From positions 1,426,001 to 1,490,000 of the forward strand of contig CP019454.1 in the NCBI GenBank assembly GCA_002951815.1: a stretch of 64,000 bases of DNA, given 5' to 3'. Shown here piece after piece: positions 41,700 through 50,259 of this stretch (positions within the stretch are counted from its first letter, which is position 1; every line of letters starts with the position of its first letter). Below the pieces are notes generated by a model. The model had not been told where the DNA came from and did not search any database. It saw only the letters and a list, made by a program, of their open reading frames with translations. The translations under genes were made by a program, and so were the position numbers. The DNA is from Sulfobacillus thermotolerans (GTDB lineage Bacteria > Bacillota > Sulfobacillia > Sulfobacillales > Sulfobacillaceae).

Positions 41700-42269
41700 T
41701 TATAATGAAAAGCCAACTCCTTCGCAGATAAAGTGGGAACCGACTTGTGTGACGCGGGTAATGGACGCATTGGGCAAAGAAAACTGATGAAGGTCTGCCA
41801 GGCTCCGATTTTGCAAATAACAAATTAAAGTTTTGAGGGCAAGATGGTGAGAGACGATAATTAGTTGCGAGTAGGCTTGCAGATACTCTTCAAACGCCCC
41901 GATCATACGGCGTTGGACTTCGCGCAAACTTTCTCCACCCGGAAAACGAAATTCATGGGGTGCGCGTTGATAGGGCTTCCACAGAGTGCTTTCTTGCACC
42001 AACACCTTCGGAATGCCAGACCATTCCCCTACGTCTGCCTCGCGCAGACGGGCATCGGGCTGAACTTTTTGCGTCGGCAGGGCCAAAGCGTGGGCGGTGT
42101 CGAGCGCCCGGGATAAATCACTCGTTACAATTACACAGGAGGGGAGAACACCCTGTAGCGCAGCGGCTTGGCGCATGCCTTGGGTAGACAAAGGCGCATT
42201 ATACCAACCCTGTAATGTGTGTTCCCGATTGAGCGTACTTTCCGCATGACGAATCAGATAATAATCCAT
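41700..42269 (-). CDS. Histidine phosphatase (phosphoglycerate-mutase-like)
   Basis: A phosphatase of 189 aa. The phospho-acceptor motif is LIRHAESTLN with the catalytic His at residue 7. TSDLSRALDTAHAL supplies the Arg clamp, and VVSHHLALKTLI the second His. It is too short for a cofactor-dependent phosphoglycerate mutase and is more like CobC/PhoE-type phosphatases with broad substrates. ATG 42269 lies 9 nt after AAGGAG; the longer frame is rejected. Confidence 0.87.
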   Translation of the reverse strand: MDYYLIRHAESTLNREHTLQGWYNAPLSTQGMRQAAALQGVLPSCVIVTSDLSRALDTAHALALPTQKVQPDARLREADVGEWSGIPKVLVQESTLWKPYQRAPHEFRFPGGESLREVQRRMIGAFEEYLQAYSQLIIVSHHLALKTLICYLQNRSLADLHQFSLPNASITRVTQVGSHFICEGVGFSL

Positions 42270-42413
42270 AAAAATGAGCTCCTTGGAATTTTTATTCACA
42301 AGACTATCATGCGCAAGGGGAATCGACAATCAAATTGAAGAGTAGAAGATTCTGGCACAAGGTCAGACCTTATGCCGAAAATCTCCTACGGGTTAGCAGT
42401 TCGCTTAGAACAT

Positions 42414-43583
42414 CTAGTCACGACCAGCCGTTAAAAACTTTCGCATGCGCTCCAAGGCTTTTTCAATATGACCGACCGACGTGGCGTACGAACAGCGGAC
42501 AAAGCCTTCTCCTTGGTCACCAAAGACATTGCCAGGGACCACGGCGACTTGGCCGTGGATGAGCAACGACTCGGCAAATTGTTCCGATGTGAGCCCTGTT
42601 CCACGAATGTCAGGAAACACGTAAAACGCCCCTTGGGGAAGCGGACAGAGGAGTCCTAGTTCGTTGAGACCTTTGGTGATGAGGCGCCTGCGGGCATCGT
42701 ATTCGGCTACCATCGTAGTTACATCGCCTCGGCCGCGGTTAAGAGCTTCAATGCCCGCAACTTGGGCCGCAACGGGGGCGCACAAAATTGTATATTGATG
42801 AATGGTGAGCATCGCATGCAAAATGTACTCGGGGGCTGCGGCATAGCCCAGGCGCCATCCTGTCATGGCATAGGCTTTGGACATGCCGCCAATGAGGACG
42901 GTGCGTTCTTGCATGCCTGGCAAAGACGGAAATGATGTATGCGGGTGATCATAGGTGAGTTCCGCGTAAATTTCGTCGACAATCGCGAAAAGGTCGGCCT
43001 CTTTAAGCACCTGGGCGATTGGCTCGAGCTGAGCGCGGGTCAGCACGGCCCCAGTGGGATTGTTGGGATTGCATAGGATAATGGCTTTCGTGCGAGAGTT
43101 TAGACGGGCACGGATGTCATTGGCATCAAGCTGAAATCCATTTTCGGGTCGTAGCGGAACGGTCACGGGCGTGGCGCCTGTCAAATGCACTAAAGGCCGA
43201 TATGATACGTAGGCGGGTTCCGCAATCAAGACTTCATCACCAGGGCCTGCTAGGACCCGAATGGCCAGGTCGATTGCTTCGCTGCCGCCGACCGTAACTA
43301 AGATTTCATTCTCGGGCTGATATATGGTGCCAAAGCTCTCAAGATAGCGGGAAATCGCCGATCGGAGTTCAAACAACCCGGCGTTGGCGGTATAGGCAGT
43401 CATGCCTCGTTCTAGGGCATGTAGGCCCGATTCGCGAATATGCCAGGGAGTAACAAAGTCTGGTTCGCCGACGCCGAGCGATATGACGTCTTTCATTGTG
43501 CTGGCCAAATCAAAAAACCGCCGAATGCCTGATGGAGGCAAGGACGCGGCAAGCGGGGCCAAACGGTCTTTCAAGGTGGTCAC
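42414..43583 (-). CDS. Class I/II aminotransferase (aspartate/aromatic type)
   Basis: A PLP-dependent transaminase of 389 aa. The PLP Lys is in GGMSKAYAMTGWRLGY, Asp in AIVDEIYAEL, the Asn in CNPNNPTGAVL and the substrate-binding Arg in VRCSYATSVG. N-terminal SGIRRFFDLASTMKDVISLGVGEPDFVTP marks the PatA/AraT group. The start GTG overlaps the upstream Lrp/AsnC gene stop by 4 nt. The substrate is likely an aromatic or branched amino acid, or N-acetyl-LL-diaminopimelate; this cannot be decided here. Confidence 0.92.
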   Translation of the reverse strand: MTTLKDRLAPLAASLPPSGIRRFFDLASTMKDVISLGVGEPDFVTPWHIRESGLHALERGMTAYTANAGLFELRSAISRYLESFGTIYQPENEILVTVGGSEAIDLAIRVLAGPGDEVLIAEPAYVSYRPLVHLTGATPVTVPLRPENGFQLDANDIRARLNSRTKAIILCNPNNPTGAVLTRAQLEPIAQVLKEADLFAIVDEIYAELTYDHPHTSFPSLPGMQERTVLIGGMSKAYAMTGWRLGYAAAPEYILHAMLTIHQYTILCAPVAAQVAGIEALNRGRGDVTTMVAEYDARRRLITKGLNELGLLCPLPQGAFYVFPDIRGTGLTSEQFAESLLIHGQVAVVPGNVFGDQGEGFVRCSYATSVGHIEKALERMRKFLTAGRD

Positions 43584-44074
43584 GGGCTAATCACCAGCCG
43601 CTGTTCGTTGTCATCGTCGTCAAGAACCACCCCGTCGACTTTATAGGTTTTGAGAACGAAATGCGTCGTCGTCGATTGTACGTGTTCAATGGTGGCCAAC
43701 CGTTCGGAAACAAAGCGAGACACTTCTTGAATGCGTTGACCCTCGACAATGACGAGCAGGTCATAACTGCCTGATACGAGGGTGACATCTTTGACTTCAG
43801 GATATTGATAGATGCGGCGGGCGACGGCGTCAAAGCCGACTTCGCGTTGTGGAGTGACTTTTACCTCAATAATTCCCCGTACGCGGTCGCGTTCAATGCG
43901 GTCCCAGTTAATGACAGCATTATACCCGCGGATGATTCCGGAATTTTCTAGTTCTGCGATTGTGGCTTCCACATCTGCGGGATCCACATCCATCATGGCC
44001 GCTAGGGTGTGAACGGACAGCTTGGCGTCGTTGTGAAGATGGACTAGCAACTCATGGCGTTGTGTGGGTGACAT
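43580..44074 (-). CDS. Lrp/AsnC family transcriptional regulator
   Basis: A protein of 164 aa: an N-terminal HTH (about 5-55: LLVHLHNDAKLSVHTLAAMM, DVEATIAELENSGIIRGYN) followed by a RAM/ACT-like ligand domain with GIIEVKVTPQREVGFDAVAR and DVTLVSGSYDLLVIVEG. GGAGG lies 6 nt upstream of ATG 44074, favoured over an earlier in-frame start at 44140. Overlap with the aminotransferase start by 4 nt shows an operon and suggests amino-acid-responsive control of that enzyme. Confidence 0.9.
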   Translation of the reverse strand: MSPTQRHELLVHLHNDAKLSVHTLAAMMDVDPADVEATIAELENSGIIRGYNAVINWDRIERDRVRGIIEVKVTPQREVGFDAVARRIYQYPEVKDVTLVSGSYDLLVIVEGQRIQEVSRFVSERLATIEHVQSTTTHFVLKTYKVDGVVLDDDDNEQRLVISP

Positions 44075-44205
44075 ACGAGACCTCCAATCAATGGCTCTTT
44101 CTTCGCATTCTATTGGACGGCTAGATGGCAGTTGTGTCAAGTCTAAAATGGACGAGACAAGTGGATCAATGTGCCATGATGCAGATGAGGACTGTTGGGG
44201 AAGGG

Positions 44206-44235
44206 TTCTGCGGACGCGTATTGGCGTCCGCAGAA
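44206..44235 (-). terminator. Hairpin after deoB
   Basis: A 12-bp perfect stem (TTCTGCGGACGC / GCGTCCGCAGAA) with a 6-nt loop lies 6 bp beyond the deoB stop. No T-tract follows on the minus strand; terminator function is inferred from position at the operon end. Confidence 0.6.
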
Positions 44236-44241
44236 TAGGCC

Positions 44242-45411
44242 TTACGATGTGATGAGTTCTGAACTGGGTTTCCCCTGACCAATTTGGGGTGTAGCGAATA
44301 AGGCGGCTAAAGTCGCCCCGATGTCGCCCAAAGTCATACGTGGGCTACCGACATAGGGCGTCAGAGACGGCCCATAGCAAAGCCATGGGAGCGCTTCGCG
44401 GGTATGATCGGTCCCGCGGTAGGTGGGGTCACAGCCATGGTCAGCCGTAATCCATAGCTGGTCACCGGGTTCCAAAAGGGCCCACAATTTCGGCAAGAAG
44501 TTGTCAAGTTCTTTCAGTGCCTGTGCATAGCCTGCCACATCACGGCGATGCCCGTAATGTGAGTCAAATTCAACAAGGTTGGTAAAAATAAATCCCGACT
44601 GTCTATCAGGCCATTCCGCTAAGGCCGCAGCAGTCTTTTCTAGACCATCTTGATTGCTAATGGTTGGCACTTTTACATCAAATCCTCGGCCAGAAAAAAT
44701 GTCGCCGATTTTTCCGACCGCAATAGTTCGAACGCCTGCTTCTTGCAATGCATCCACTTGAGTGGCCGAAGTTGGGGACACACTGAAATCATGCCGGTGC
44801 GCTGTACGGACAAACTGCCCTGGGATGCCTATAAAGGGACGGGCAATAATGCGTCCGACAAGCCACGGGCCTTGCATAATGTCGCGAGCGCTTTGACACC
44901 ATGTGTATAACTGGGGCAATGGTACGATGTCTTCATGGGCGGCGATTTGCAAGACGCTATCGGCTGAGGTGTAAACAATCGGCCAACCAGTAGCCATATG
45001 CTGTTCCCCTAAACGTGCAATGATTTCTGTTCCCGAAGCCACTTCATTGCCTAAAACAGGACGACCGAACGCCGAGCTCAGTTTGTCAATAATGGCTGCG
45101 TCGAAGCCATGAGGAAACGTGCGAAAGGGGATGGTGACCGTAAGTCCCATCATTTCCCAGTGGCCAGCTAAAGTGTCTTTGCCTGCGGCTTTGGGATAAA
45201 CCGGATAGGCCACCCCTTGCAGAGGGACCGCTGGGGTTCCTGGCAGGGTTACGAGCGCGGACAATCCCATGGCCGCCAGGTGAGGCAATGACAATGAGGG
45301 CACAGCTTGGGCGGTATGACCGATGGTATTGGCTCCCCCATCGCCAAAGGCTTCGCTGTCGGGGGCTGTGCCTATTCCTCCCGAATCAATAACCAATAAT
45401 ACGATGCGCAT
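44242..45411 (-). CDS. deoB: Phosphopentomutase DeoB
   Basis: Interconverts (deoxy)ribose-1-phosphate and -5-phosphate. The enzyme has 389 aa, with the metal-site motifs VLLVIDSGGIGTAPDSEAFGD at the N-terminus (partly quoted: DSGGIGTAPD), GDGGANTIGH with the phosphorylatable Thr/Asp region, AGHWEMMGL, LVEFDSHYGHRRDV and ITADHGCDPTYRGTDHTRE. These are all the alkaline-phosphatase-fold ligands expected. It follows deoC and deoA on the same strand. Together they convert deoxynucleosides to glyceraldehyde-3-phosphate and acetaldehyde. Confidence 0.95.
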   Translation of the reverse strand: MRIVLLVIDSGGIGTAPDSEAFGDGGANTIGHTAQAVPSLSLPHLAAMGLSALVTLPGTPAVPLQGVAYPVYPKAAGKDTLAGHWEMMGLTVTIPFRTFPHGFDAAIIDKLSSAFGRPVLGNEVASGTEIIARLGEQHMATGWPIVYTSADSVLQIAAHEDIVPLPQLYTWCQSARDIMQGPWLVGRIIARPFIGIPGQFVRTAHRHDFSVSPTSATQVDALQEAGVRTIAVGKIGDIFSGRGFDVKVPTISNQDGLEKTAAALAEWPDRQSGFIFTNLVEFDSHYGHRRDVAGYAQALKELDNFLPKLWALLEPGDQLWITADHGCDPTYRGTDHTREALPWLCYGPSLTPYVGSPRMTLGDIGATLAALFATPQIGQGKPSSELITS

Positions 45412-45471
45412 AGTATCCGTTGGCGAATGTCGTGTTCGCCTTCTCCTTTCTTCTTAAACGCCGTCCTAGAT

Positions 45472-46773
45472 TTAGGCACTGGCGATGCGGTCTAAAATCA
45501 ATGCGGGTGCGGGTATCTGTGACGCGCTCCATGAGAAGGCTTGTTGAACGCCAGCGATGGCGTTTTCGGCAGCCAATGGGGTGCGTGCGTAGATGCGCGC
45601 AACCAGTTCGCCTTGGTCAAAATGCTGGCCTATTTTGGCAAAGCATTCTAATCCTACACCAAAGTCGACTTGCTCTCCTAGTTCGTGGCGACCGGCACCG
45701 AGTTCCAAGGCAACCTCACCTAGAGCTTGGGTTTGAATCGACGAAATCCACCCGGGATTCGGAGCACGCACCTCTGCTGTAACGGGCGCAAGGGGTAGGG
45801 GCTGCTCGATGCTTCGCGGATCACCGCCTTGGGCTTGAATCCAACGAACAAAGACCTCCCAGGCTTTACCACTATCTAAGGCTTGGCTGGCACGAGCGTG
45901 GGCCGTGTCGGCATCCGTGCCATTGACGGACTGATCGAGAGCTGCTGCGAGAGCGATGACGAGAGTCCGCAAATCTGAAGGTCCTTGCCCTTTAAGACAG
46001 GCTACGGCTTCATTGACTTCAATAGCATTGCCCACTGCCCATCCAAGCGGTTCGTTCATCGTTGTTAGAATCGCGGTGACATGACGTTGATGAAACGCGC
46101 CAATTTTCACCATGAGTTGGGCTAGTTCACGGGCACGGTCTAACGTCGTCATGAAAGCTCCGTTTCCGACTTTTACGTCTAAGACCATGTGTCTGGTACC
46201 GCTGGCCAACTTTTTCGACATGATAGACGAGGCGATGAGTGGGATGGAATCGACCGTGGCAGTCACATCACGCAACGCATATAGTCTCTTATCGGCTGGG
46301 GCTAAGCTGGATGACTGCGCCACCACCGCCACCCCAATTTTCTCGACTTGGGCCCGAATGGTGTCGGGTGGCAAGTCTACGCGAAATCCGGGGATGCTCT
46401 CCAGCTTGTCGAGCGTGCCTCCGGTATGGCCCAGACCTCGGCCTGACATTTTGGCAATGGGTAGGCCCAAACTGGCGACTAAAGGGGCGAGAACAAGGGT
46501 CGTTTTGTCGCCGACGCCTCCCGTAGAATGTTTGTCCACTAACCCCAACGGTTCTGGAATCGGCCCGCCCGACTCTGCCATGGCTCCTGTCAATTCAAAG
46601 GTTTCTCGGTCGGTCAACCCCTTAAGGTAGGCCGCCATAAGCCAAGCTGAGAGCTGGTAATCGGGCCAATCGCCATTGACTACGCCAGCAATCAGCGCTT
46701 GAATCTCTTCTCGGCTTAAAGCGATCCCATCCCGAGTTTTTGCAATGAGCTGCGGCATAATATCGTGTGCCAT
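45472..46773 (-). CDS. deoA: Thymidine/pyrimidine-nucleoside phosphorylase
   Basis: Phosphorolysis of (deoxy)pyrimidine nucleosides. The protein has 433 aa. Family features are the KTRDGIALSREEI start, VDKHSTGGVGDKTTLVLAPL (phosphate-binding), KMSGRGLGHTGGTLDKLESI, ASSIMSKKLASGTRHMVLDVKVGNGAF and the C-terminal barrel-sandwich PYNP_C domain with ARIYARTPL. ATG 46773 (10 nt after AAGGAG) is preferred over GTG 46782. The length fits the Bacillus Pdp type, which accepts uridine as well as thymidine. Operon with deoC and deoB. Confidence 0.94.
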   Translation of the reverse strand: MAHDIMPQLIAKTRDGIALSREEIQALIAGVVNGDWPDYQLSAWLMAAYLKGLTDRETFELTGAMAESGGPIPEPLGLVDKHSTGGVGDKTTLVLAPLVASLGLPIAKMSGRGLGHTGGTLDKLESIPGFRVDLPPDTIRAQVEKIGVAVVAQSSSLAPADKRLYALRDVTATVDSIPLIASSIMSKKLASGTRHMVLDVKVGNGAFMTTLDRARELAQLMVKIGAFHQRHVTAILTTMNEPLGWAVGNAIEVNEAVACLKGQGPSDLRTLVIALAAALDQSVNGTDADTAHARASQALDSGKAWEVFVRWIQAQGGDPRSIEQPLPLAPVTAEVRAPNPGWISSIQTQALGEVALELGAGRHELGEQVDFGVGLECFAKIGQHFDQGELVARIYARTPLAAENAIAGVQQAFSWSASQIPAPALILDRIASA

Positions 46774-46815
46774 TCGCAACACTCTCCTTGATTAGTTTGC
46801 CCTATGCCGGTCCTG

Positions 46816-47598
46816 TTACGAAACGGGCATGGCCTCCAAAATGGTGCGGGTCTGGCTCGCGCCAATTCGGTCAGCACCCGCTGCGATCATCGCCAAGGCC
46901 TCATCGGCCGTATGAATACCGCCAGCGGCCTTTACTCCGGTATTGCGTCCCACCACTTGGCGCATGAGTAAAACATCGGACACGTTAGCGCCAGAGGGGC
47001 CAAAACCGGTGGAGGTTTTCACAAAATCGGCCCCTGCAGCCACACAGAGAAGACATGAGAGAATAATCTCGTCGCGGCTAAGCAATGCATTTTCAAGGAT
47101 GACCTTAAGGCGATTAGGCGCTGGAGTTGCCTCGCGGACCGCTTCAATGTCGTCGAGCACACCCCGCCATTGCTGGCTTTTTACTAAACCGATGCTAATG
47201 ACCATATCAATTTCGTTGGCTCCATGGTCAATACACCACGCGGCCTCTTGAGCTTTGACCCGAGAAGCGGTCGCGCCCAGGGGGAAACCGACAACCGCTG
47301 CCAAATCTACCAAGGAGGCCAGATGGGTCCGCGCCAGTGGGATATAGAGAGGATTAATGCAGACCGCCGCCGTGCGCCAGGCTAAGGCTTCGTCACAAAG
47401 TGCATGCACTTGCTCCGGCGTAGCGGCCGGAGCAAGTAAGGTATGGTCAATATACTGTGCTAAGTCTTGGCGGGTATGGATTGCAGGGGCTGTCCACGGG
47501 GTACGGTCAATCGCATTAACGCGCTCGCGTTCAGCGGGGGTGAATATTGAATCGACAACCGCAATCCATGGGTTCCAATCGGGTGTAGTCATGAGCAT
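46816..47598 (-). CDS. deoC: Deoxyribose-phosphate aldolase DeoC
   Basis: Cleaves 2-deoxyribose-5-phosphate to glyceraldehyde-3-phosphate and acetaldehyde. The protein has about 260 aa. It starts with a 40-residue extension before the family motif YIDHTLLAP. The Schiff-base Lys is in FVKTSTGFG, and the second Lys is in LKVILENALL. GVKAAGGIHTADEALAMI is the phosphate-binding segment. ATG 47598 is 6 nt after AAGGAG, and TTG 47604 abuts it. The acetaldehyde could feed the acetyl-CoA synthetase at 29 kb. Confidence 0.94.
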   Translation of the reverse strand: MLMTTPDWNPWIAVVDSIFTPAERERVNAIDRTPWTAPAIHTRQDLAQYIDHTLLAPAATPEQVHALCDEALAWRTAAVCINPLYIPLARTHLASLVDLAAVVGFPLGATASRVKAQEAAWCIDHGANEIDMVISIGLVKSQQWRGVLDDIEAVREATPAPNRLKVILENALLSRDEIILSCLLCVAAGADFVKTSTGFGPSGANVSDVLLMRQVVGRNTGVKAAGGIHTADEALAMIAAGADRIGASQTRTILEAMPVS

Positions 47599-47629
47599 TG
47601 TCAACTCCTTTATGGATATCAGGGACGAC

Positions 47630-49009
47630 TTACACGGCTTTTTTGCCCTGGGTTACCGGGTTGACCCGGGAAGGCCGCACTCTCCACAGGGCATAAATGA
47701 CAGCGGACACTAAGCCGCCTACGACCGGCAGGGGAAGGACGGTGGCAAATAAGTCAGGAGCTAAACGGGCTCCCCATAACGAGAAGGCGAGTCCGGCTGC
47801 AAACGCCACAATGCTTGGCCAATTCATCCAATCCTCTGGTTTTTCCGGATGAGTGAAGAAGGCTTCAGCAGGAGTACGCCGCCGCTGCACCCACAGCCAA
47901 TCCACCAACATAATGAACGTAAAGGGAACAATCACGTCGCCAATGGCGTCTAAGAAATTACTCACGTGGTTCAAAATGCCGAGAACGGCTAATACCGTGC
48001 TCAAGATTCCCAAGATAATTGTGGCCACCGGTTGCTCCCAGCGCGTCGATTTGCGTAAGGTATTCAACGCCACTAAGAGGTCAACCGTCGAGGGGTAAAG
48101 GTTCATGGCGTTCGTGTGGATAATTGCTAACGCCACACCCAATGCTGCGGCTAGCCCCCAGACGGGAATGTGAGGTCCTAACAACGCGACGTTCCAGTTG
48201 CCGGTGGCTTGCTGGGCATCCATTCCCACAATTCCCATGAGCAATACGGCTAGCATGATGCCAATAGAGGGGGCTAAAAAGTACCGAGCATTGCCGGTGT
48301 TGGAGGACTTGGGTACACAAAAACGGGACACGGTAGACAATTTGTAGGTCCATGCCAAGATCGAGAAGCTTACCACGGTGGAAATGGCCGTACCCCATTG
48401 CATCGCGGTGGTGGCATGCGGCGTCGTGATGTGGAAGTGGGTAAAGAGGTACCAAGTCAAGGCACCATAACATAAGAGTAAAAGCACTGACGTGTAACGG
48501 TAGAAATATTCTAACCACTTCATGCCAAATAACACCAAAATCACTTGTGCTGCCCCAATCACCCAAAACCAAAAGGAACCGGTGGCGTGGAAGATGGCAT
48601 TAAGGACTTCGCCAGCCACGGCGGTGTTGAGACCAAACCAGCCCATGTTGACAAAGGTGAACAGCACGGCGAAGAGAAAGGCGCCTACGCGACCATAGGT
48701 TTTCCGTGCCACAATGAGACCGGTTAAGGGGACTTCACGGCCCATTTCCGAAAACAACCCAGCAGGAATAAAGCTGATGAGCCAGCTGACGAGAATCGCC
48801 AAAATCATGTCGGTCATGCCGAAATGAAATAATAGTAACCCAATGAGCGGGGTCATTGCGGAGGCTGAGGCCATTAACCACACAATCATCAATTTTCCAG
48901 ACGTCATCGTTCTTTCGGCATCGGGTACGGGCAACACCCCAACTGTTTCAATTTCATTCAAGGTTTTTTGAAAGAGTCCGTTATTGGGGCTATCCGCGGG
49001 GTTTTTCAC
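47630..49009 (-). CDS. NCS1/CodB-type nucleobase or nucleoside permease
   Basis: A transporter of 459 aa with about 12 TM segments. The TM1 region GVLPVPDAERTMTSGKLMIVW, GLIVARKTYGRVGAFLFAVL and the long helix WFGLNTAVAGEVLN resemble cytosine/purine permeases. It starts at GTG 49009 (GGAGGAG upstream) and lies 31 bp from deoC in the salvage operon, so nucleoside or nucleobase uptake is likely. It is only distantly similar to the TPP-controlled NCS1 protein at 36.3 kb. Confidence 0.88.
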   Translation of the reverse strand: MKNPADSPNNGLFQKTLNEIETVGVLPVPDAERTMTSGKLMIVWLMASASAMTPLIGLLLFHFGMTDMILAILVSWLISFIPAGLFSEMGREVPLTGLIVARKTYGRVGAFLFAVLFTFVNMGWFGLNTAVAGEVLNAIFHATGSFWFWVIGAAQVILVLFGMKWLEYFYRYTSVLLLLCYGALTWYLFTHFHITTPHATTAMQWGTAISTVVSFSILAWTYKLSTVSRFCVPKSSNTGNARYFLAPSIGIMLAVLLMGIVGMDAQQATGNWNVALLGPHIPVWGLAAALGVALAIIHTNAMNLYPSTVDLLVALNTLRKSTRWEQPVATIILGILSTVLAVLGILNHVSNFLDAIGDVIVPFTFIMLVDWLWVQRRRTPAEAFFTHPEKPEDWMNWPSIVAFAAGLAFSLWGARLAPDLFATVLPLPVVGGLVSAVIYALWRVRPSRVNPVTQGKKAV

Positions 49010-49063
49010 GTCGTCTCCTCCGTTCGCTGAGATTATTTCACGCTCGTGCCGAGCGTGGATGGA

Positions 49064-49222
49064 CTAATGTATCAAGTATTGCGTAAGCCACATACCGCAA
49101 AAAATTCCGACAATGCCTAATACTCCCGACAACGTTGGCGGAGCGGGGAGTGGTAAATGCAACAAGGTGAACACGGCGCCGACGACTATGCCGACGCCAA
49201 ATGACATGAGCACCGTCATCAT
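49064..49222 (-). CDS. XapX-domain small membrane protein (52 aa)
   Basis: A short frame reading MMTVLMSFGVGIVVGAVFTL at the start, then LPLPAPPTLSGVLGIVGIF and ending YLIH. Two helices with the PxPAPPxLxGxxGxxG core are the XapX pattern; XapX proteins of about 50 aa are known beside nucleoside phosphorylase genes. A GGTGG-containing site lies about 5 nt upstream. As the first gene of the salvage operon, it may assist the permease. Function unproven. Confidence 0.75.
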   Translation of the reverse strand: MMTVLMSFGVGIVVGAVFTLLHLPLPAPPTLSGVLGIVGIFCGMWLTQYLIH

Positions 49223-49313
49223 CTGACCCACCGGCCTTTCACAACAAAACCCGTAAGAACAATGCCATTAAGCTCTATTTATCTGAAAATAACACCAAGA
49301 GCATCTTGAATGA

Positions 49314-49443
49314 TGTCTGACGTCTGCTGTGATTGTACCCTATTGCATCCAAAATACAAGAGTGTCCATACGGACGGACGAAAAAACGTTGTTGATTTAT
49401 GAAAGGCGGGAAAATACAATACAACTTGAGGTCTGACATCTGA
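49314..49443. promoter_or_regulatory. Two copies of a TCTGAC[G/A]TCTG element flanking the gntR promoter
   Basis: TGTCTGACGTCTGC (49314-49327) and GGTCTGACATCTGA (49430-49443) share an 11-bp core in the same orientation, 116 bp apart, in the divergent region between the deo operon and the GntR gene. The second copy lies 10 bp after the gntR -10 box; the first is about 90 bp before the XapX start. They are good candidates for the GntR operator. Confidence 0.55.
49392..49420 (+). promoter_or_regulatory. Promoter of the gntR gene
   Basis: TTGATT (49392-49397) and TACAAT (49415-49420) are exactly 17 bp apart. The GntR ATG is 40 bp downstream. Confidence 0.7.
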
Positions 49444-49460
49444 CCGGGAGGTGATTAACC

Positions 49461-50180
49461 ATGCAGCCCAATCGTCTACCATTGCCCAGGCAAGTGGAGG
49501 CGCGAATCAAAGAGCGCATTATTTCTGGAGAGTGCCGAGCTGGGGAACAATTGCCCAGTGAGGAGGAGCTCGCTCATGAATATGGAGTCAGCCGTGCGAC
49601 CGTAAGGGAAGCGGTGTCTTCTCTGGCGCTGCAGGGATATCTCATTAAGCGGCGCGGTGTTGGAACTTTTGTTGGCCAGCCGGACGCCATTTCGGGTGGT
49701 TTGGAATCGCTCATCAGCATTACTGAGTGGATTCGCCAAAGCGGCCGGGAGCCAGGGACAACCTTTGTTGAAATTGACCGGAGGCCGCCGACAGCCCATG
49801 AACGGGAGCTATTCGCTCCGTGGAAGACAGAAGAAGTGGCAGAAATCCATCGGGTACGAACCGCTAGTCAAATTCCGGTCTTATATTGTATCGATGTCAT
49901 TCCGGGTGAATTTGCACCGACTAAAGGTTCTGAGCTCGACGAGTCGCTTCTTACGTTTTTAGAAAAGCGCTGGGGCCAGGTCATCATTTTTGCGCAAACA
50001 GAAATTGACGTCGTCACGGCGTCTAAGCCCATGGCAGATCATTTAAAGGTGCCGCGTGCTACGCCGTTGTTATGTTTGCGACAAGCGCATTATAATCAAC
50101 ACTCGACTGTATTGTTGTGGTCTCAAGACCATTTTTTACCGGGACATTTCCGCTTTGATGTGCGGCGTCACCGGCAATAG
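49461..50180 (+). CDS. GntR/HutC-family transcriptional regulator
   Basis: A protein of 239 aa with a winged helix at residues about 8-72 (LPSEEELAHEYGVSRATVREAVSSL, GYLIKRRGVGTFV) and a C-terminal UTRA ligand domain (about 95-235; PTAHERELFAPW, QTEIDVVTASKPMADHL, LCLRQAHYNQ). HutC-type regulators usually sense sugars, amino acids or nucleosides and repress adjacent genes. It is divergent from the deoxynucleoside operon and next to an MFS gene, so it probably responds to a nucleoside or deoxyribose phosphate. GGGAGG precedes ATG 49461. Confidence 0.92.
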   Translation: MQPNRLPLPRQVEARIKERIISGECRAGEQLPSEEELAHEYGVSRATVREAVSSLALQGYLIKRRGVGTFVGQPDAISGGLESLISITEWIRQSGREPGTTFVEIDRRPPTAHERELFAPWKTEEVAEIHRVRTASQIPVLYCIDVIPGEFAPTKGSELDESLLTFLEKRWGQVIIFAQTEIDVVTASKPMADHLKVPRATPLLCLRQAHYNQHSTVLLWSQDHFLPGHFRFDVRRHRQ

Positions 50181-50259
50181 GGGTTTTATGGTAAAGGGCC
50201 ACAGTCAGGGTAAAAAGTGGAGTTATGGTTCACACTAAGTGTTCAAGGAGGGAAGTAGG

